Positions 1 through 10,273 of a stretch of 64,000 nt of DNA are shown in pieces (the stretch's first letter is position 1; every line of letters begins with the position of its first letter). Both the position numbers and the translations under genes were made by a program. This DNA comes from Linnemannia schmuckeri (lineage: Eukaryota > Mortierellomycota > Mortierellomycetes > Mortierellales > Mortierellaceae). Below the pieces are notes generated by a model, which saw only the letters and a list, made by a program, of their open reading frames with translations, made no database searches and was not told where the DNA came from. The DNA lies in NCBI GenBank assembly GCA_029449235.1, contig JANATG010000012.1, positions 1,364,001-1,428,000 on the forward strand, given 5' to 3'.

Positions 1-21
1 GGGTTGGGTTGGGTTGGGTTG
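1..21. repeat. (GGGTT)4 short tandem repeat at window edge
   Basis: Four perfect copies of the pentamer GGGTT plus one G open the window. The G-rich strand runs 5' to 3' into the window, the opposite of what a left-hand chromosome end would show, so this is treated as a simple repeat and not a telomere. What lies to its left is not visible. Confidence 0.7.
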
Positions 22-1182
22 TTACAAATAAACAAATATGTGGGAAACCCGGGGGAAAAGCGAAAGTAGTCAGTCGCCATCTGGCGAATGAATTGAACTC
101 AATACTCTGCAGGTTTTGAACATATGAAAAAAAAAAATGTTTAAACTCAAAATGAAAATGACATTCTCTCTTAGTGCCGTTGTTTTTGACAACCTTTTTC
201 CTGTTTGTGCCTTGCGTCGGAAGTCGATTTCATCCAATCGTCAGCCAACCAAGCAAGCCAGCCATCGTTGACAATGTTTGTTGGGCTACTCCCTCCTACC
301 CGTACGCCAACAGGTTGTCATTCATCCATCCTTTAACTTTTATCCTTCGGCGTTGTTACCCATGTTGGCGATTAGCGGAGGAACTTGAAAGGCGCCTGTA
401 TCTTTTGCAACGTAACATTCGAGACATGGCAAGCGGAGGTCTTGACAGACCCCGAAAGGTACTCCCTCCCTCTCTCGTTTTCCATCTAAGGGTGAATTGT
501 AGATTTTTCTTCTCTGTTCTCAATTCAATCGGCGACATACATCAAACAAAACAACAAAAAAGTTATTCACACATACATACAATTTTCACCTCTGATCTCT
601 ATGGATCCAGACACTACTGATGGGGAGGGGGCACATCGTCCACTCTATCAGCCTTGGTTCATGTCAGTCATCACTTCTATCCCCCCCGGTTAACCCTGAC
701 TGCCTTGTCACTTTCATCCTCCTCTTCTTTTCTCTTCTCTCTCTTATCCACACACTCTTCTCACTCTCCTTACACATACACATACTTTCACCCACACTCT
801 CGCACTTACCCACTCTTTCCTCACCCACCCCTTGCACTCGCACCCCCTCACGGCTAAAAAAAAGTCTGTCAAACTTGACAGCTCATCCGCTCGGCGCATT
901 CCATTCACTCTCATTCCGCATCGCAGTTTTCTTTTTTGACATTCTTTTTTGACATTCTCGATTCATAACACACCACCCCGACTTCCAACCCAATCCACGC
1001 CGTCTTGCGTTCTCTCTCCACCCTCCCTTTAGTTTTTCCTTTGTAGACAATCCCCAATTGATATAAACCACCAAGGTCGTCGTTTTTTCTCAAATTTTTT
1101 TTCTGGTTTTTTCTTCAATTCGATTATTCGATTTCACACCTACATCCCCTAAAATCTTCTTCCTTCCCTCCCCTTTGGAATA
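22..1182. other. Intergenic region and promoter of the CTR gene
   Basis: No convincing coding region is seen. The 600 bases before the CTR start codon are strongly pyrimidine-rich, as is common upstream of expressed fungal genes. TTGACA/TGTCAA hexamers recur here, for example near 187, 267, 443, 867-880, 938 and 950. No clear TATA box was found close to the start codon. Confidence 0.6.
866..881. promoter_or_regulatory. Palindrome CTGTCAA-AC-TTGACAG upstream of CTR gene
   Basis: A perfect 7+7 inverted repeat with a 2-base spacer (core TGTCA-N4-TGACA at 867-880) lies about 300 bases upstream of the CTR start codon. The same core with the same spacing lies about 210 bases upstream of the YcnI-like gene. 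The symmetry fits a dimeric DNA-binding protein. The binding factor is unknown and the regulatory role is inference. Confidence 0.4.
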
Positions 1183-2397
1183 ATGCTGCAATCGCTCGTT
1201 CCTCCCAAGGCTTCGGCTCTCCTTGTCGTCCTCCTGGCCCTCACTGCAGGAAGTCAAGTCCAAGCTCAGGCGGTCGACTGTCTGGTCACCCCCTCAGACC
1301 CCTCATGTGTCTCCTTCGTTCTCCCTCCCGCAACAGTCACGGCTGATCTCGAGGGGCTCTGCACCCAGATGCCCTACATGCCCGGCTGCTCCCTCTACAG
1401 CTCCTGCAAGACCGCCTCCAAGACCGACCAGTGGTGCACCCCCTTCTCTGTCCTCGCCGACATCTGCTCGGTCGACATGCCCATGATGAAGGACTGCAAA
1501 AACTACGTCGCCCTCTGCGGTACCGCTGCCAACCAGACCGCCGCCTCAAGACCCTCCATCTGCAAGTCGGCCCCTATGATCGAGGCCTTCCCCACCACCA
1601 AGAATGCCTCGGCCCTTGTCATCGACATCTGCACAGAGATGGACATGGCTGGCTGTGAACGCTGCCCCAAGCCTCCACCAGGCGCCTATGCCGCCAACTG
1701 CGATACCCTCGGCACCTACGCGATCCTCTGCAAGGCCATGCCCGAGATGTCCCAATGCGCAACATGGAAGACGATGTGCTCTACCTCTTCCGCAACCGCC
1801 TCGTCCTTGAGCTTCCAGTCGTCCGAGTACTGTGCTGCTGGTGTGGGTAGCCCCGACATGAACCCTCCTGCCATGCGCATGTACTTCCACTTGGGTTTCG
1901 CCGACTATGTTCTCTTTGAAAAGTGGGTCCCCCGCAACCAGAGCCAGTACGTTGGCACCTGGTTCGCCCTCTTCTTCTTGACTCTCTTCTTCCAGACCAT
2001 CTCGACCTACCGCACATGTCTCGAGGCTCGCTGGGCTGAGGAACAGGCGGCCGAGAACGACGAGACCTCCAAGTCCGATTCCTCCGAGCGTCTTACTTCC
2101 TTCGGCGGAGATGGCAAACACAGGTCATCAATTTTCATGCACTGGATCCAGCTCTGGCGACAGCCCTGGTCTCTGAAAGAGGTCAAGCAGAACGTCATCC
2201 GGGCCATTTTGACATTTGTTGAGACCACGCTCGGTTATGCGTTGATGTTGGTTACCATGACCTTCAACGTTCCTCTGTTCTTTGCCGTCATCGTCGGTCT
2301 GACCGTTGGATCTGTTGTCTTTTCGAGACAGCGTTCCGCAGGCGTTGCCAGGGGTGACTCCAACTCCAGCGCCACCGGATGCGCAGGGTGTGGATAA
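1183..2397 (+). CDS. CTR-family copper transporter with long Cys/Met-rich ectodomain
   Basis: Single-exon 404-residue protein, likely a plasma- or vacuolar-membrane Cu(I) importer of the CTR/COPT family. Residues 1-29 form a signal peptide. Residues 30-220 are an extracellular domain with about 20 cysteines and many Met-x-x-Met pairs. Three membrane segments follow: one near 235-270, then two in 340-380. Family hallmarks are visible: a Met-rich entry just before TM1 (M231, M233), the MxxxM pore motif (M355, M359) in TM2 and GxxxG (G372, G376) in TM3. The tail ends with a CxxC pair (C400, C403), comparable to the metal-binding tails of other CTRs. Typical CTRs have far shorter N-termini. The ATG sits in a pyrimidine-rich leader directly ahead of the signal peptide, which supports this start. 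The protein probably works as a trimer, like all known CTRs. Confidence 0.93.
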   Translation: MLQSLVPPKASALLVVLLALTAGSQVQAQAVDCLVTPSDPSCVSFVLPPATVTADLEGLCTQMPYMPGCSLYSSCKTASKTDQWCTPFSVLADICSVDMPMMKDCKNYVALCGTAANQTAASRPSICKSAPMIEAFPTTKNASALVIDICTEMDMAGCERCPKPPPGAYAANCDTLGTYAILCKAMPEMSQCATWKTMCSTSSATASSLSFQSSEYCAAGVGSPDMNPPAMRMYFHLGFADYVLFEKWVPRNQSQYVGTWFALFFLTLFFQTISTYRTCLEARWAEEQAAENDETSKSDSSERLTSFGGDGKHRSSIFMHWIQLWRQPWSLKEVKQNVIRAILTFVETTLGYALMLVTMTFNVPLFFAVIVGLTVGSVVFSRQRSAGVARGDSNSSATGCAGCG

Positions 2398-2441
2398 GCT
2401 ATGTCCGCGATATCTTCTTCATATACCATCCATTACTTCAC

Positions 2442-2447
2442 AATAAA
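2442..2447 (+). terminator. AATAAA polyadenylation signal of CTR gene
   Basis: Canonical AATAAA 45 bases after the CTR stop codon, in AT-rich sequence. Confidence 0.5.
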
Positions 2448-4794
2448 TGCATACTTTCTTTCAACACACTATCTTTACTTTGCCTCAATGACAATGACAT
2501 GTACTCGTTAATAAATAGTGTTAAAAGCTTGGATCTAGAACCGCCGTTCAACGATAGTCTCGACACTCGATGCTTGTTTTTCTTGTCATGTTAGCTGCAG
2601 AGGAAATGCTTACCCCCACTAGTTCAAGTTCATAATCGATCGTTGTTGTTTGTTCCTTTTTTTGACAAGGTCAACAAGGTACCACATTGAGATTGTCAAC
2701 AATGGCGTAACCCCTTTTTCATCTTTTTAGACTCATCCACAAGAGCACTCTTTGATCGCATGGCAGGAGGCGGTCGGTCGGTGACTTTGAAACCAAAAAA
2801 AAGCGAAAAGAGCAGATTTGACATTTTCAATCAACAGATGGATGCAAGCGAGGCAAGCGTAAGGGGGAAGCAGTCAGGGAGGTAATGCTCACATACATCT
2901 GTCAAAAAAATATCAAGAAAGAAAACAAAGAACGTTTATTTTTTTGGACAACGTGCATGTGTGGTTCTGTTCTACTCTATTCCGCCTCCCTTGTCGCCCA
3001 CCCTGGAAGCAATTGGCCCGGGTAACCCTTTTTGATGTATTTTTTTTTGACAGGCGACGAACAGAACAATGCAAAAACATTGATTTATTCAATCTATGAA
3101 GGTTGGCGGAGCTATTACAGGAGTGCTGATATCAAGTTTGAGCGTGACCAACTACCATACCAAGCCTCTTGATCATTTTTTTTTAACGCGTCAATTTCGC
3201 GTTATATTTTTTCGCTTCTGTTTGACCCTTGTGCACTTCCACTATTACCATCAACGATTGCCATTGCAGGCACAAGTAAGTTTCCCAGAACAGTGCATAA
3301 AACTGCTCTTCAAAAGAAAATAAAAATAACGGGAATGGGCAACATTGATGCTTAACTCTATGCTCGAAATGCTCTTCAAAAAATACTTGGATACAGGGTC
3401 TTTCCCCACTTCTCAAACCATCGTCATAAGGTAGATCGCCTTCAAAGACTGGGACTTGGGTAATTCGGTATGTCTATATATACTGCGCAGGTATTTTTTT
3501 TCACCTATACACCTATCCTGTTTCAATGGCAAGCCAGTTGACATGTTTACTCTATCTTTTCTGAATACCCACTTCGCCGCCTAGTAAGTTCTTATTTCCA
3601 TCTAATCGACTGCTCTGCTTTTTTTGTAGGAGTTTTACTTATCTTTTATGCTTGCAATTAATTAACCTCATTTTTTTTGGGGGTCCTGATTGCTTCAGCG
3701 ATAACAGGATTGTATTTGTTATCCAATCGAGAACGTTGATCTTGTCGCAAGAATACGGACCACTTCACCTCAAAAGCGCGAAGCGAAATCCAAGTGCCAG
3801 AACTGCCAATCGAACCCCCTTCTCAAGTACCTTAATCATTGAGCTCGGCATCATCTCATGAGACTACCAATGTCATAGTTTGATGGTGTTCAAAATCGGA
3901 CAATTTTATTCAGGCCAAGGTCATCCTGCAGCTCTCGATATCGACATCGTCTTTAACAAATCTTTAACAATTCTTGTCTTCGCGGTGTCGACTCTGCAGT
4001 AGTATCTAAGGCAAGGACAAAGCGTCGCCCAGAAAGGCCTCAACCGAAGGCACATTAATTTGCGCCAAGAATCAGAAGTTCAAGGCTCCCTTTCTTCGCT
4101 TGAAGGACGTGCTATCATCCACGTTTGAAGCAAGCATCCAAACCCTCAGATTCCTACTGGGTTGGTCGGCACGCGCGCTATTGACTATTCCATCGCAATC
4201 TCCAAATATCTCACTCATCCACACGGATGTTGACCTCCTGGTATCCCGAATTAGCGGTGTCGTCCATACTATGGCATCAGCCCGTCTCTATATCTACGAG
4301 ATGGTCGATTTTGTGGTGTTTTAGTGGTTTACTGGATGGTAACTTGATGGATGAGGAGATGATGTCTGAAACTGACTCTGGATCGAATTCTGGCGGAAGA
4401 GAGTCGTTTACCGCTGCAGGAGGAGGGTCACCAGCTCCTGTCGTCGTCGTAACGGACCCACTCGACTTTCTTTTGCTTTTGTTTTCAGAGAAGGCGGCTC
4501 TTGGAAAACATGTATACTTAAGTGCTCAACGGGAGAACTGACAACAGGGGAATCCAGGAAAACAAAAATACGCCAAAAGGGAAATCGCCCAGAAGGCTTA
4601 CACCAGACTTCAATCCATCAAACCGGCACTCAAGCCCACCAATGCACATGGATACCATACAGCGGTGGTGTTGGTAAGGCACCGGTTTTTTCATGCTTTT
4701 TGGACTGCTTGCCAATCATTCACCAACATGTAAGTCTTCGCTCTCGTATCTTTTTTATGTCGTCTGTTCCTCTTGTTCATGCCTGTCTCATTGG

Positions 4795-4795
<1 letters not shown>

Positions 4796-4825
<30 letters not shown>
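4796..4825. repeat. poly(T) tract, 30 bases
   Basis: Uninterrupted run of T in intergenic DNA. No target-site duplication or retroelement body was recognised next to it. Confidence 0.9.
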
Positions 4826-5250
4826 CTTTATTGGTAGGTTTTCAAAAACAAATGAAAAAAACGCTCCTATTCGCAAACAGGTGATCCGAACAGCAGTTTT
4901 ATTAACGGATACAGGAACCGCAACACGTCGATTGTCATATTGAGGGGTCGATCCAGGGGAAAAATCGCACCGCCTTCTGCCGTCTGATACACATCGCGAC
5001 CGTTTTTTAAGGCTGATCAAAATTCAGCAGTAGTGTGTTATTTGTATCTGTCTCGATTTCGAAAGGTGGAGCCGTCTACAGCTATCATGGAGACTGTTCA
5101 TAGATCATTGTCGATGAACCTTCCTAATTGCAATTTTTTTCTATCTGCGCCCAATACGCAGCATCCCCCTTTTTGTAGTCTTAATTGAGGCCAGACTGAA
5201 TCAAACGTATTCTACTCAAACACAGTATGTTTTTATTTTCCTTTTCACTC

Positions 5251-5268
5251 CTGTCAAAGTTTTGACAG
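5251..5268. promoter_or_regulatory. Palindrome CTGTCAAA-GT-TTTGACAG
   Basis: A perfect 8+8 inverted repeat with a 2-base spacer. It has the same TGTCA/TGACA arms as the promoter palindromes of the two copper genes, but six bases separate the pentamers here instead of four. It lies far from any start codon, so its role is unknown. Confidence 0.35.
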
Positions 5269-5339
5269 AGTCCTAAGGATATCAACTGAATGAGGCATCG
5301 ACTTGCACCCATCGGGCGCCACCAATTACTACGATGAAG

Positions 5340-5366
5340 TTTTTTTTTTTTTTTTTTTTTTTTTTT
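5340..5366. repeat. poly(T) tract, 27 bases
   Basis: Uninterrupted T run in intergenic DNA, 70 bases after the 5251-5268 palindrome. Confidence 0.9.
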
Positions 5367-5540
5367 CCTTTGAAGGAAGGATGTCATTCATTTGTGGGTT
5401 TTTGCTTTCTGGCACCACCTGTGATGGCGATGGATCAGCTTGTATTCCCCCACTGCGTTGGCAGCTGCAATATTTTTTTTTTGCATCCCGCTAGTGCGTC
5501 CTGAAAAGCAGACAGACAGCGAATCCAGACTAAGTGTTAT

Positions 5541-5555
5541 CTGTCAAAATTGACA
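5541..5555. promoter_or_regulatory. Palindrome TGTCA-AAAT-TGACA
   Basis: Inverted TGTCA/TGACA pentamers with the same 4-base spacing as the copies upstream of both copper genes. A further TGTCAA follows at 5560-5565. It is about 1.3 kb upstream of the YcnI-like gene. Confidence 0.35.
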
Positions 5556-6594
5556 AGGCTGTCAAAAAAAAAAGTGTGGATGGACCCGAGTCAGAAATGT
5601 GTCAAGAGAATATAGAACCTTCCTTTCACAGCGAATTAAGGTTTATTTTGACAAGTTGACACCTTGCCTTACCCAATATCTCTTTTTTTTGACGTACGTA
5701 TCACTCAGTTGAGTAGTGAGATGACTCGGGACCAATCTGATTTTCTGTCATGCATAATGGCCGTTCAAAGAAAAAAAAAAAAAAAAGCGGACCAAAAAGG
5801 CGCCGATCGATTGTTGCACTGTAAGGCTGTTGAAAACTTGATGTGTTGCAACAAAACCGTACATCTATCTTTTTACACCACACACTCCTCCCCTCTGTTG
5901 TACTGATTGCGGCAATGGTGAAGGTACGGTACATGTGGGCCATACGTGCGGATCTGAGTTTTGGCAAAATAGATGGGGGGTGAAAGAAGAGGTGGGTGTC
6001 GATTCCTCATTTGGAAGGCAGATCCGGACAGCACAGTTGAAAAAAGTGCAGCATGAGGAAGTACAAGTCTCGTGGCCACACATACCTCTTCTCGTTCTTT
6101 TTTGGTGTTTGCCATACTGTCTCCATCTGTTAGCGAACAAAGCTTCTCGGTCGTACTCGGTCACACTCACTCGGACATCTTTTTTTTTTTTTCATCTTCT
6201 AGCTCGATTTTAATTCTCCTCTCTCAGACAGTGTCGCTCCAGTCCTGACGTTTTTATTTTTTTCATTTGGAGGATATCTGATTAGCGTGTGAACGAGAGG
6301 GTATTGTGGTTTACTGAAGCCCTCGAGGAAGGGCTGAAAATAAAGTTGTATTTTGACAGGCCTGCCATTGGTCTGCTCACACACCTCAAAGGTACTCAAA
6401 TTTTTCTTTGTTTGTGTGTGCTTCGTTTGCTGCTCTTTCCTATCGACTCAATCTGCCATCGCAAGGCAAGGCAAGGTAAAGACGAAGGGATGGGTACCCT
6501 CTTCGTATTCATTCCTCTTTTTTCCCTTTCTGACTTCCGCTCAATTTTCAGCCATCTCGCTGAGGCGTAAAAACCTAAAGGGAAAGAAGATATC

Positions 6595-6608
6595 TGTCAA
6601 CTCTGACA
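6595..6608. promoter_or_regulatory. Palindrome TGTCA-ACTC-TGACA upstream of YcnI-like gene
   Basis: Core element shared with the CTR promoter copy at 867-880, with the same 4-base spacing. It lies about 90 bases upstream of the TATA box and about 210 bases upstream of the start codon, a plausible activator or repressor position. Confidence 0.4.
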
Positions 6609-6693
6609 AGCACGCAAACAGGGGAGCTTGACCTCCGCCAGCTAGGGAGGCAAAGAAATAAATGACAAGGTTCCCTTGACCCTCTAGCTCTGA

Positions 6694-6700
6694 TATAAAA
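6694..6700 (+). promoter_or_regulatory. TATA box (TATAAAA) of YcnI-like gene
   Basis: Perfect TATAAAA 119 bases before the start codon, followed by a pyrimidine-rich leader. A strong TATA box suggests a regulated or highly expressed gene. Confidence 0.6.
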
Positions 6701-6818
6701 GCGACCGCTTCTATTTCGTTTCACTTTTCTTCTCTTTCCCTTCTTCTTTATCTCTGATCCACACTCACTCCATCCACCAACTCTCATCATAACCCTTCAC
6801 CTTCACATATATCCAACA

Positions 6819-7460
6819 ATGAAGTTCCTCGCTGTCGCCACCGCCGTCGTCTCGACCCTCCTCTTGGCCACCTCCAACGTCGAGGCCCACGTTACTGCTA
6901 ACCCCTCCGTCGGTGTTTCTGGCGCCTACTTCCAGACCAACTTCCGTGTCCCCCACGGCTGTGACGGCAACGCCACCGACTTGGTTATCGTCGAGATCCC
7001 CAAGAACGTGACCTCGGTCAAGCCCCGCGCCACTTATCCCTGGAACACCACCATCAACATGGTCCCCCTCGCCGTCCCCATCGTCACTCCTTCCGGCACC
7101 GTCAACACCACCGTCGGCTCCATCACTTGGTCCAACGGTAACCTCGCCGATACCATGTACGAGGATTTCGGCCTCCAGTTTAAGCTTCCCCAGATGATTG
7201 GGCCCCTCTACTGGAGCGTTTACCAGCACTGCGTTAACGGTGCCTGGAACAACTGGACCAACATCCCCGATGCCAAGGGTGCCACCGCCGGTTTCCCCGC
7301 TGCCGTTATCAACATCTCTAACACCACCACCGCTGCCCCCGGAACTGCCAGCCCTTCGACCGGCGGTGACAACAAGAGCGCCGCTGTTGCTTCCCAGATC
7401 GTTGGTCTTGGTCAGGTCGCCCTTGTCGGTGCCGGTGCCTTGATGTTGGCCATGCTTTAA
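6819..7460 (+). CDS. Secreted, probably GPI-anchored YcnI/DUF1775-domain protein (putative copper-binding)
   Basis: Single-exon 213-residue protein. Residues 1-23 are a signal peptide whose predicted cleavage after VEA leaves histidine 24 as the new N-terminus. In the YcnI (DUF1775) family an N-terminal histidine is part of a Cu(II)-binding brace. Residues 24-175 carry family hallmarks: HVTANP at the mature start, FRVPHGCDG at 42-50, a VxIPxxVxxVKPR segment at 58-70 followed by PW, and a WSNGNL segment near 104-109. The last 35 residues are Thr/Ser/Gly-rich and then hydrophobic (about 190-213) with no basic tail, as in GPI-attachment signals. Several N-x-T/S sites suit an extracellular protein. 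DUF1775 is mainly bacterial, where it sits beside copper import genes; here a CTR gene lies 4.4 kb away. The copper function is inferred from family and context. Confidence 0.85.
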   Translation: MKFLAVATAVVSTLLLATSNVEAHVTANPSVGVSGAYFQTNFRVPHGCDGNATDLVIVEIPKNVTSVKPRATYPWNTTINMVPLAVPIVTPSGTVNTTVGSITWSNGNLADTMYEDFGLQFKLPQMIGPLYWSVYQHCVNGAWNNWTNIPDAKGATAGFPAAVINISNTTTAAPGTASPSTGGDNKSAAVASQIVGLGQVALVGAGALMLAML

Positions 7461-7591
7461 AGCAAAACTCCAGTTTTCGTCGGTTCTGCGGTTTGAGGAG
7501 AGATAGAGAGAGAGGAGTAACAAAACCTGCATGTTCCTTTTGCAACACATACATACGCTTCCTAATCACCTACCAACCACCATTAATCATT

Positions 7592-7597
7592 AATAAA
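7592..7597 (+). terminator. AATAAA polyadenylation signal of YcnI-like gene
   Basis: Canonical AATAAA about 130 bases after the stop codon. Confidence 0.45.
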
Positions 7598-7599
7598 CC

Positions 7600-8236
7600 T
7601 AGCCCTGTACATACCACTTTAAAAAAGATAACGCTCGCATTTGTGTTTTTGTCCTCTATTATCAAAATGCATGCAAGCGGGATGCATGCTGCAAAACGAT
7701 GCTAACGGTCCAATCGAATCCTGATCGCCTCGCTGTCCCTCCGCTCCCTGAAGCTGCTATGTATGTATGCGTCGTGTTCCGTTTCGTGTTCTCCTGCCGA
7801 GATATGTTCCATTCAACTCAAACACCTTAAAAGTCTATAAAAGTATGACTGATATTAGCTAGAGATCGCGCCAGGGGTACATTATTTTGTGTGTCTGCTT
7901 CATCCGCGTCCAAACGAGCCCAACATAACTGCCGCCTGAATCTATTTGTCATCAAATGTGAATGAAGATGATTTTGACTCTGGTTTTCTTTCAACTTCCT
8001 CTCCATTTCCACTTTCCTTTTCTCCCTTCCACTTTATTTTCTTTCTCCACTCTCCTTACTATACATGCGCCCATCAATACCTAGCATCACCAGGACCGAG
8101 GATCAATCTTCATCGTCCTCTCCCCCTGCAGTCCCTCTCTCGCAGTACCTAACATGCTCATCCTTCGACAGTACGCGTCCCTATCTCATCCTTACCAGAC
8201 AACAGCTCACAAATAGCCATTTCTCCCTTCGCCTAG
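7600..8236. other. Intergenic, nothing recognised
   Basis: Pyrimidine-rich in its second half. No family-like reading frame was seen. Confidence 0.4.
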
Positions 8237-9897
8237 CAACAACAACAGCATTTCCACTGCGACTTTAAGGCTGAGCGACAGAGGCACCTGAAGCAAAACC
8301 AGGACACCATCCGCCTTCTTGTGGTCATCAAGTCCATACAGAGCAGTAGATCAGAAGCAGAGATTTCTCGACTCGAACGGACAAACCTGGAACTTATCAT
8401 CGCCTTATACAAAGCATAGAAAGAACTACAAGAAAAGTCAACAGTCAACACTGCGCCACTGCACCACCTTACCTATCCGCCTGCAACAAATCTTCAGGAG
8501 GAGTGGGCCCAGCTGGGCCAGACGCCACATGCTATTCCTCACCTCCAACGACAGATCGAGTAAGGACTGCCACTCCATCACCAGTAAACTAGCGAAGACT
8601 ATTCTGATTGTGGATGAAACTAGCTGGCGATGCCAGCATTATGTTATCTTTGATGCCTGGGACCAAGAGGTGGAAACCAAAGTCGCTTGCAATCTCGAGT
8701 GCGATATCTCGAGATTTGGCTATGCTCAAGCCAGACCACATTCGTTCCATCTATCGGTACACCCTCGAATTTTTGTATTCCTTATCTTTGTGCACACGGA
8801 AACAACTACCAACAAAAAGGCTGACGATGCTCCACTCCTTTTTTCTTTTGACTGATACTGCCCGACAGCACGAACAGAGCGCTCTCGCCAAGATGATGCG
8901 ACCGCATCTGTCATCAACCGAGCTCTACAAGGAAACTCTCAGGATATTAAGTCAGGATCAAGTCTGTTCTAGCAGTAGTGTTCACACCGATAAGATCCAC
9001 CATGCCATTGGGATACGTCCGATCAAGGGCTTGATCAGCCTCTGGACCCGTCCCATTATTTCACAGAAGCGGATTGCTTCCACCAGACCGCCCTGCCCAT
9101 CGTCCGCTGCGTTAGTTGTGACACCACCAAATCATAGATAGGTACAAATAAAGCAGATGACTTCCCCTGATCCCTTCATCATTGGAGAGGATACCAGTGA
9201 TTAAACAGCCAAACTTGGGCCACTCTCGACCGCCCACGAGCGATCCAACAGAGAGTCGAGTCAAACCACCATTAGCGTCAAGCTTGACCGGTTCGGTTCC
9301 AGAGGGGGTAGGTGGTGAGTGTCAACAACCGACCTTTGATCGCAACGGAACCTCGGCAACCGAACCAGCTCCGGTGATATCGAACAATTCCCGAGAGCTA
9401 GCTAGGCGAACGGGACATCTATATGTCACAAAAACTGATGATGCGCCTCTATATTTTCTCTTTGTCTTGGTGTTCAACTGAAGGCTCTCTCGTTCATAAT
9501 CTCACCACTTTTTTGTAGATCTCCAGGGTTGGAGGCAGCACTTTGCTTGTTCTATCCATGCACGCGAATGTCGCTCTTTATGGCACTACGGACACCACCA
9601 AGTCAGAGCCATCATGATCGATATCGTCTTTCAATGCACTTCAGCCGGTATCTAGGAGGTCATTGGATACGCAGGAGCTAATCATCGGCAACCGGAGACC
9701 ACGGCCTACTCCAGCTATACCCAAGACACCTAAGAAGCAATCGATGACAAGTCCCTATTGTCGCCAGAAACTCTCGACTACTATCAAGATGTCACCGGTA
9801 TTTCGAGAAGTCACTGACTGGAAGGTTTGGCGGATCCTGGTCTGTGCGAGGAAGAGCGGGTGGTTCCTACGTTGCAAGATCAAAAAAAGCAGAAAAT
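8237..9897 (+). pseudogene. Decayed coiled-coil gene, copy A
   Basis: No family recognised. From 8237 a frame reads a Gln-rich start and a heptad-like coil (AERQRHLKQNQD, then SRSEAEISRLERTN), broken by TAG at 8417-8419 but continuing in frame (KELQEKS). A probable intron begins with GTACAC at about 8757 and ends at the CAG at about 8868, with a GCTGACGAT branch-like site. Later open segments (about 8869-9139 and 9530-9897) lie in changing frames with further stops. The SRSEAEISRLERTN stretch resembles PRSEAEFVCLERSN in the neighbouring relic at 10.3-12.2 kb, so the two look like diverged duplicates. It could instead be a functional gene whose introns I misplaced, but no join gave an unbroken frame. 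Confidence 0.4.
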
Positions 9898-10273
9898 ATG
9901 GGTATGTTAACCCATTTTGTCGTTCGTGGGTGGAAGGCGAATGTGCAGAGTGAGTGTACTTGGACAACAAGTTGAATGGAAGAAGGAAAAGGAATGAGCA
10001 ACGAGTGAATCTGTGAGTCTGTATGCACAAAAGGATAAGAGAGCAAAAAGCGCCACCAAAATTACTTTGTGACCTCTCGCATCAAAAAGTCACACGGCCA
10101 CAGACTACGATCAAAATTACGCAGTGAAGCTTGCCCTTCTCTTCCGTGTCTCTCACGCCTCTTTCCCCCGCTCCACAACAACAGGATTCTCGGTTGATCA
10201 CATTCACTGCCTATCGCTGCACCCAAAAATCCGTGCACAAGACCATTCTTTAACAAGCACCCACACAACTTAA

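Larger units (their letters stand above)
2450..6690. other. 4.2 kb gene-poor region between the two copper-related genes
   Basis: I see no intact gene. Weak coding relics lie around 3.7-4.5 kb, with short open stretches in changing frames, but no family could be recognised. The region has many poly(T) runs, including 30 T at 4796-4825 and 27 T at 5340-5366. It also has repeated TTTGACA/TGTCAAA motifs, including palindromes at 5251-5268 and 5541-5555. Confidence 0.5.

Noticed and set aside
1..21. Telomere-like (GGGTT)4 repeat at the window start
   Set aside because: The G-rich strand points inward; a left chromosome end would show the C-rich strand here. Only four units are present and the unit is not the usual fungal TTAGGG.
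600..1182. Known copper-responsive elements (GCTG- or TTTGCTC-type) in the CTR promoter
   Set aside because: No convincing match was seen close to the start codon, so none is annotated.
1546..2121. 191-codon minus-strand frame inside the CTR gene
   Set aside because: Shadow frame; the CTR reading has all family motifs.
6765..7550. 261-codon minus-strand frame opposite the YcnI-like gene
   Set aside because: Gly/Val/Asp-rich shadow spanning both untranslated regions; no known domain, and the plus-strand gene is clear.
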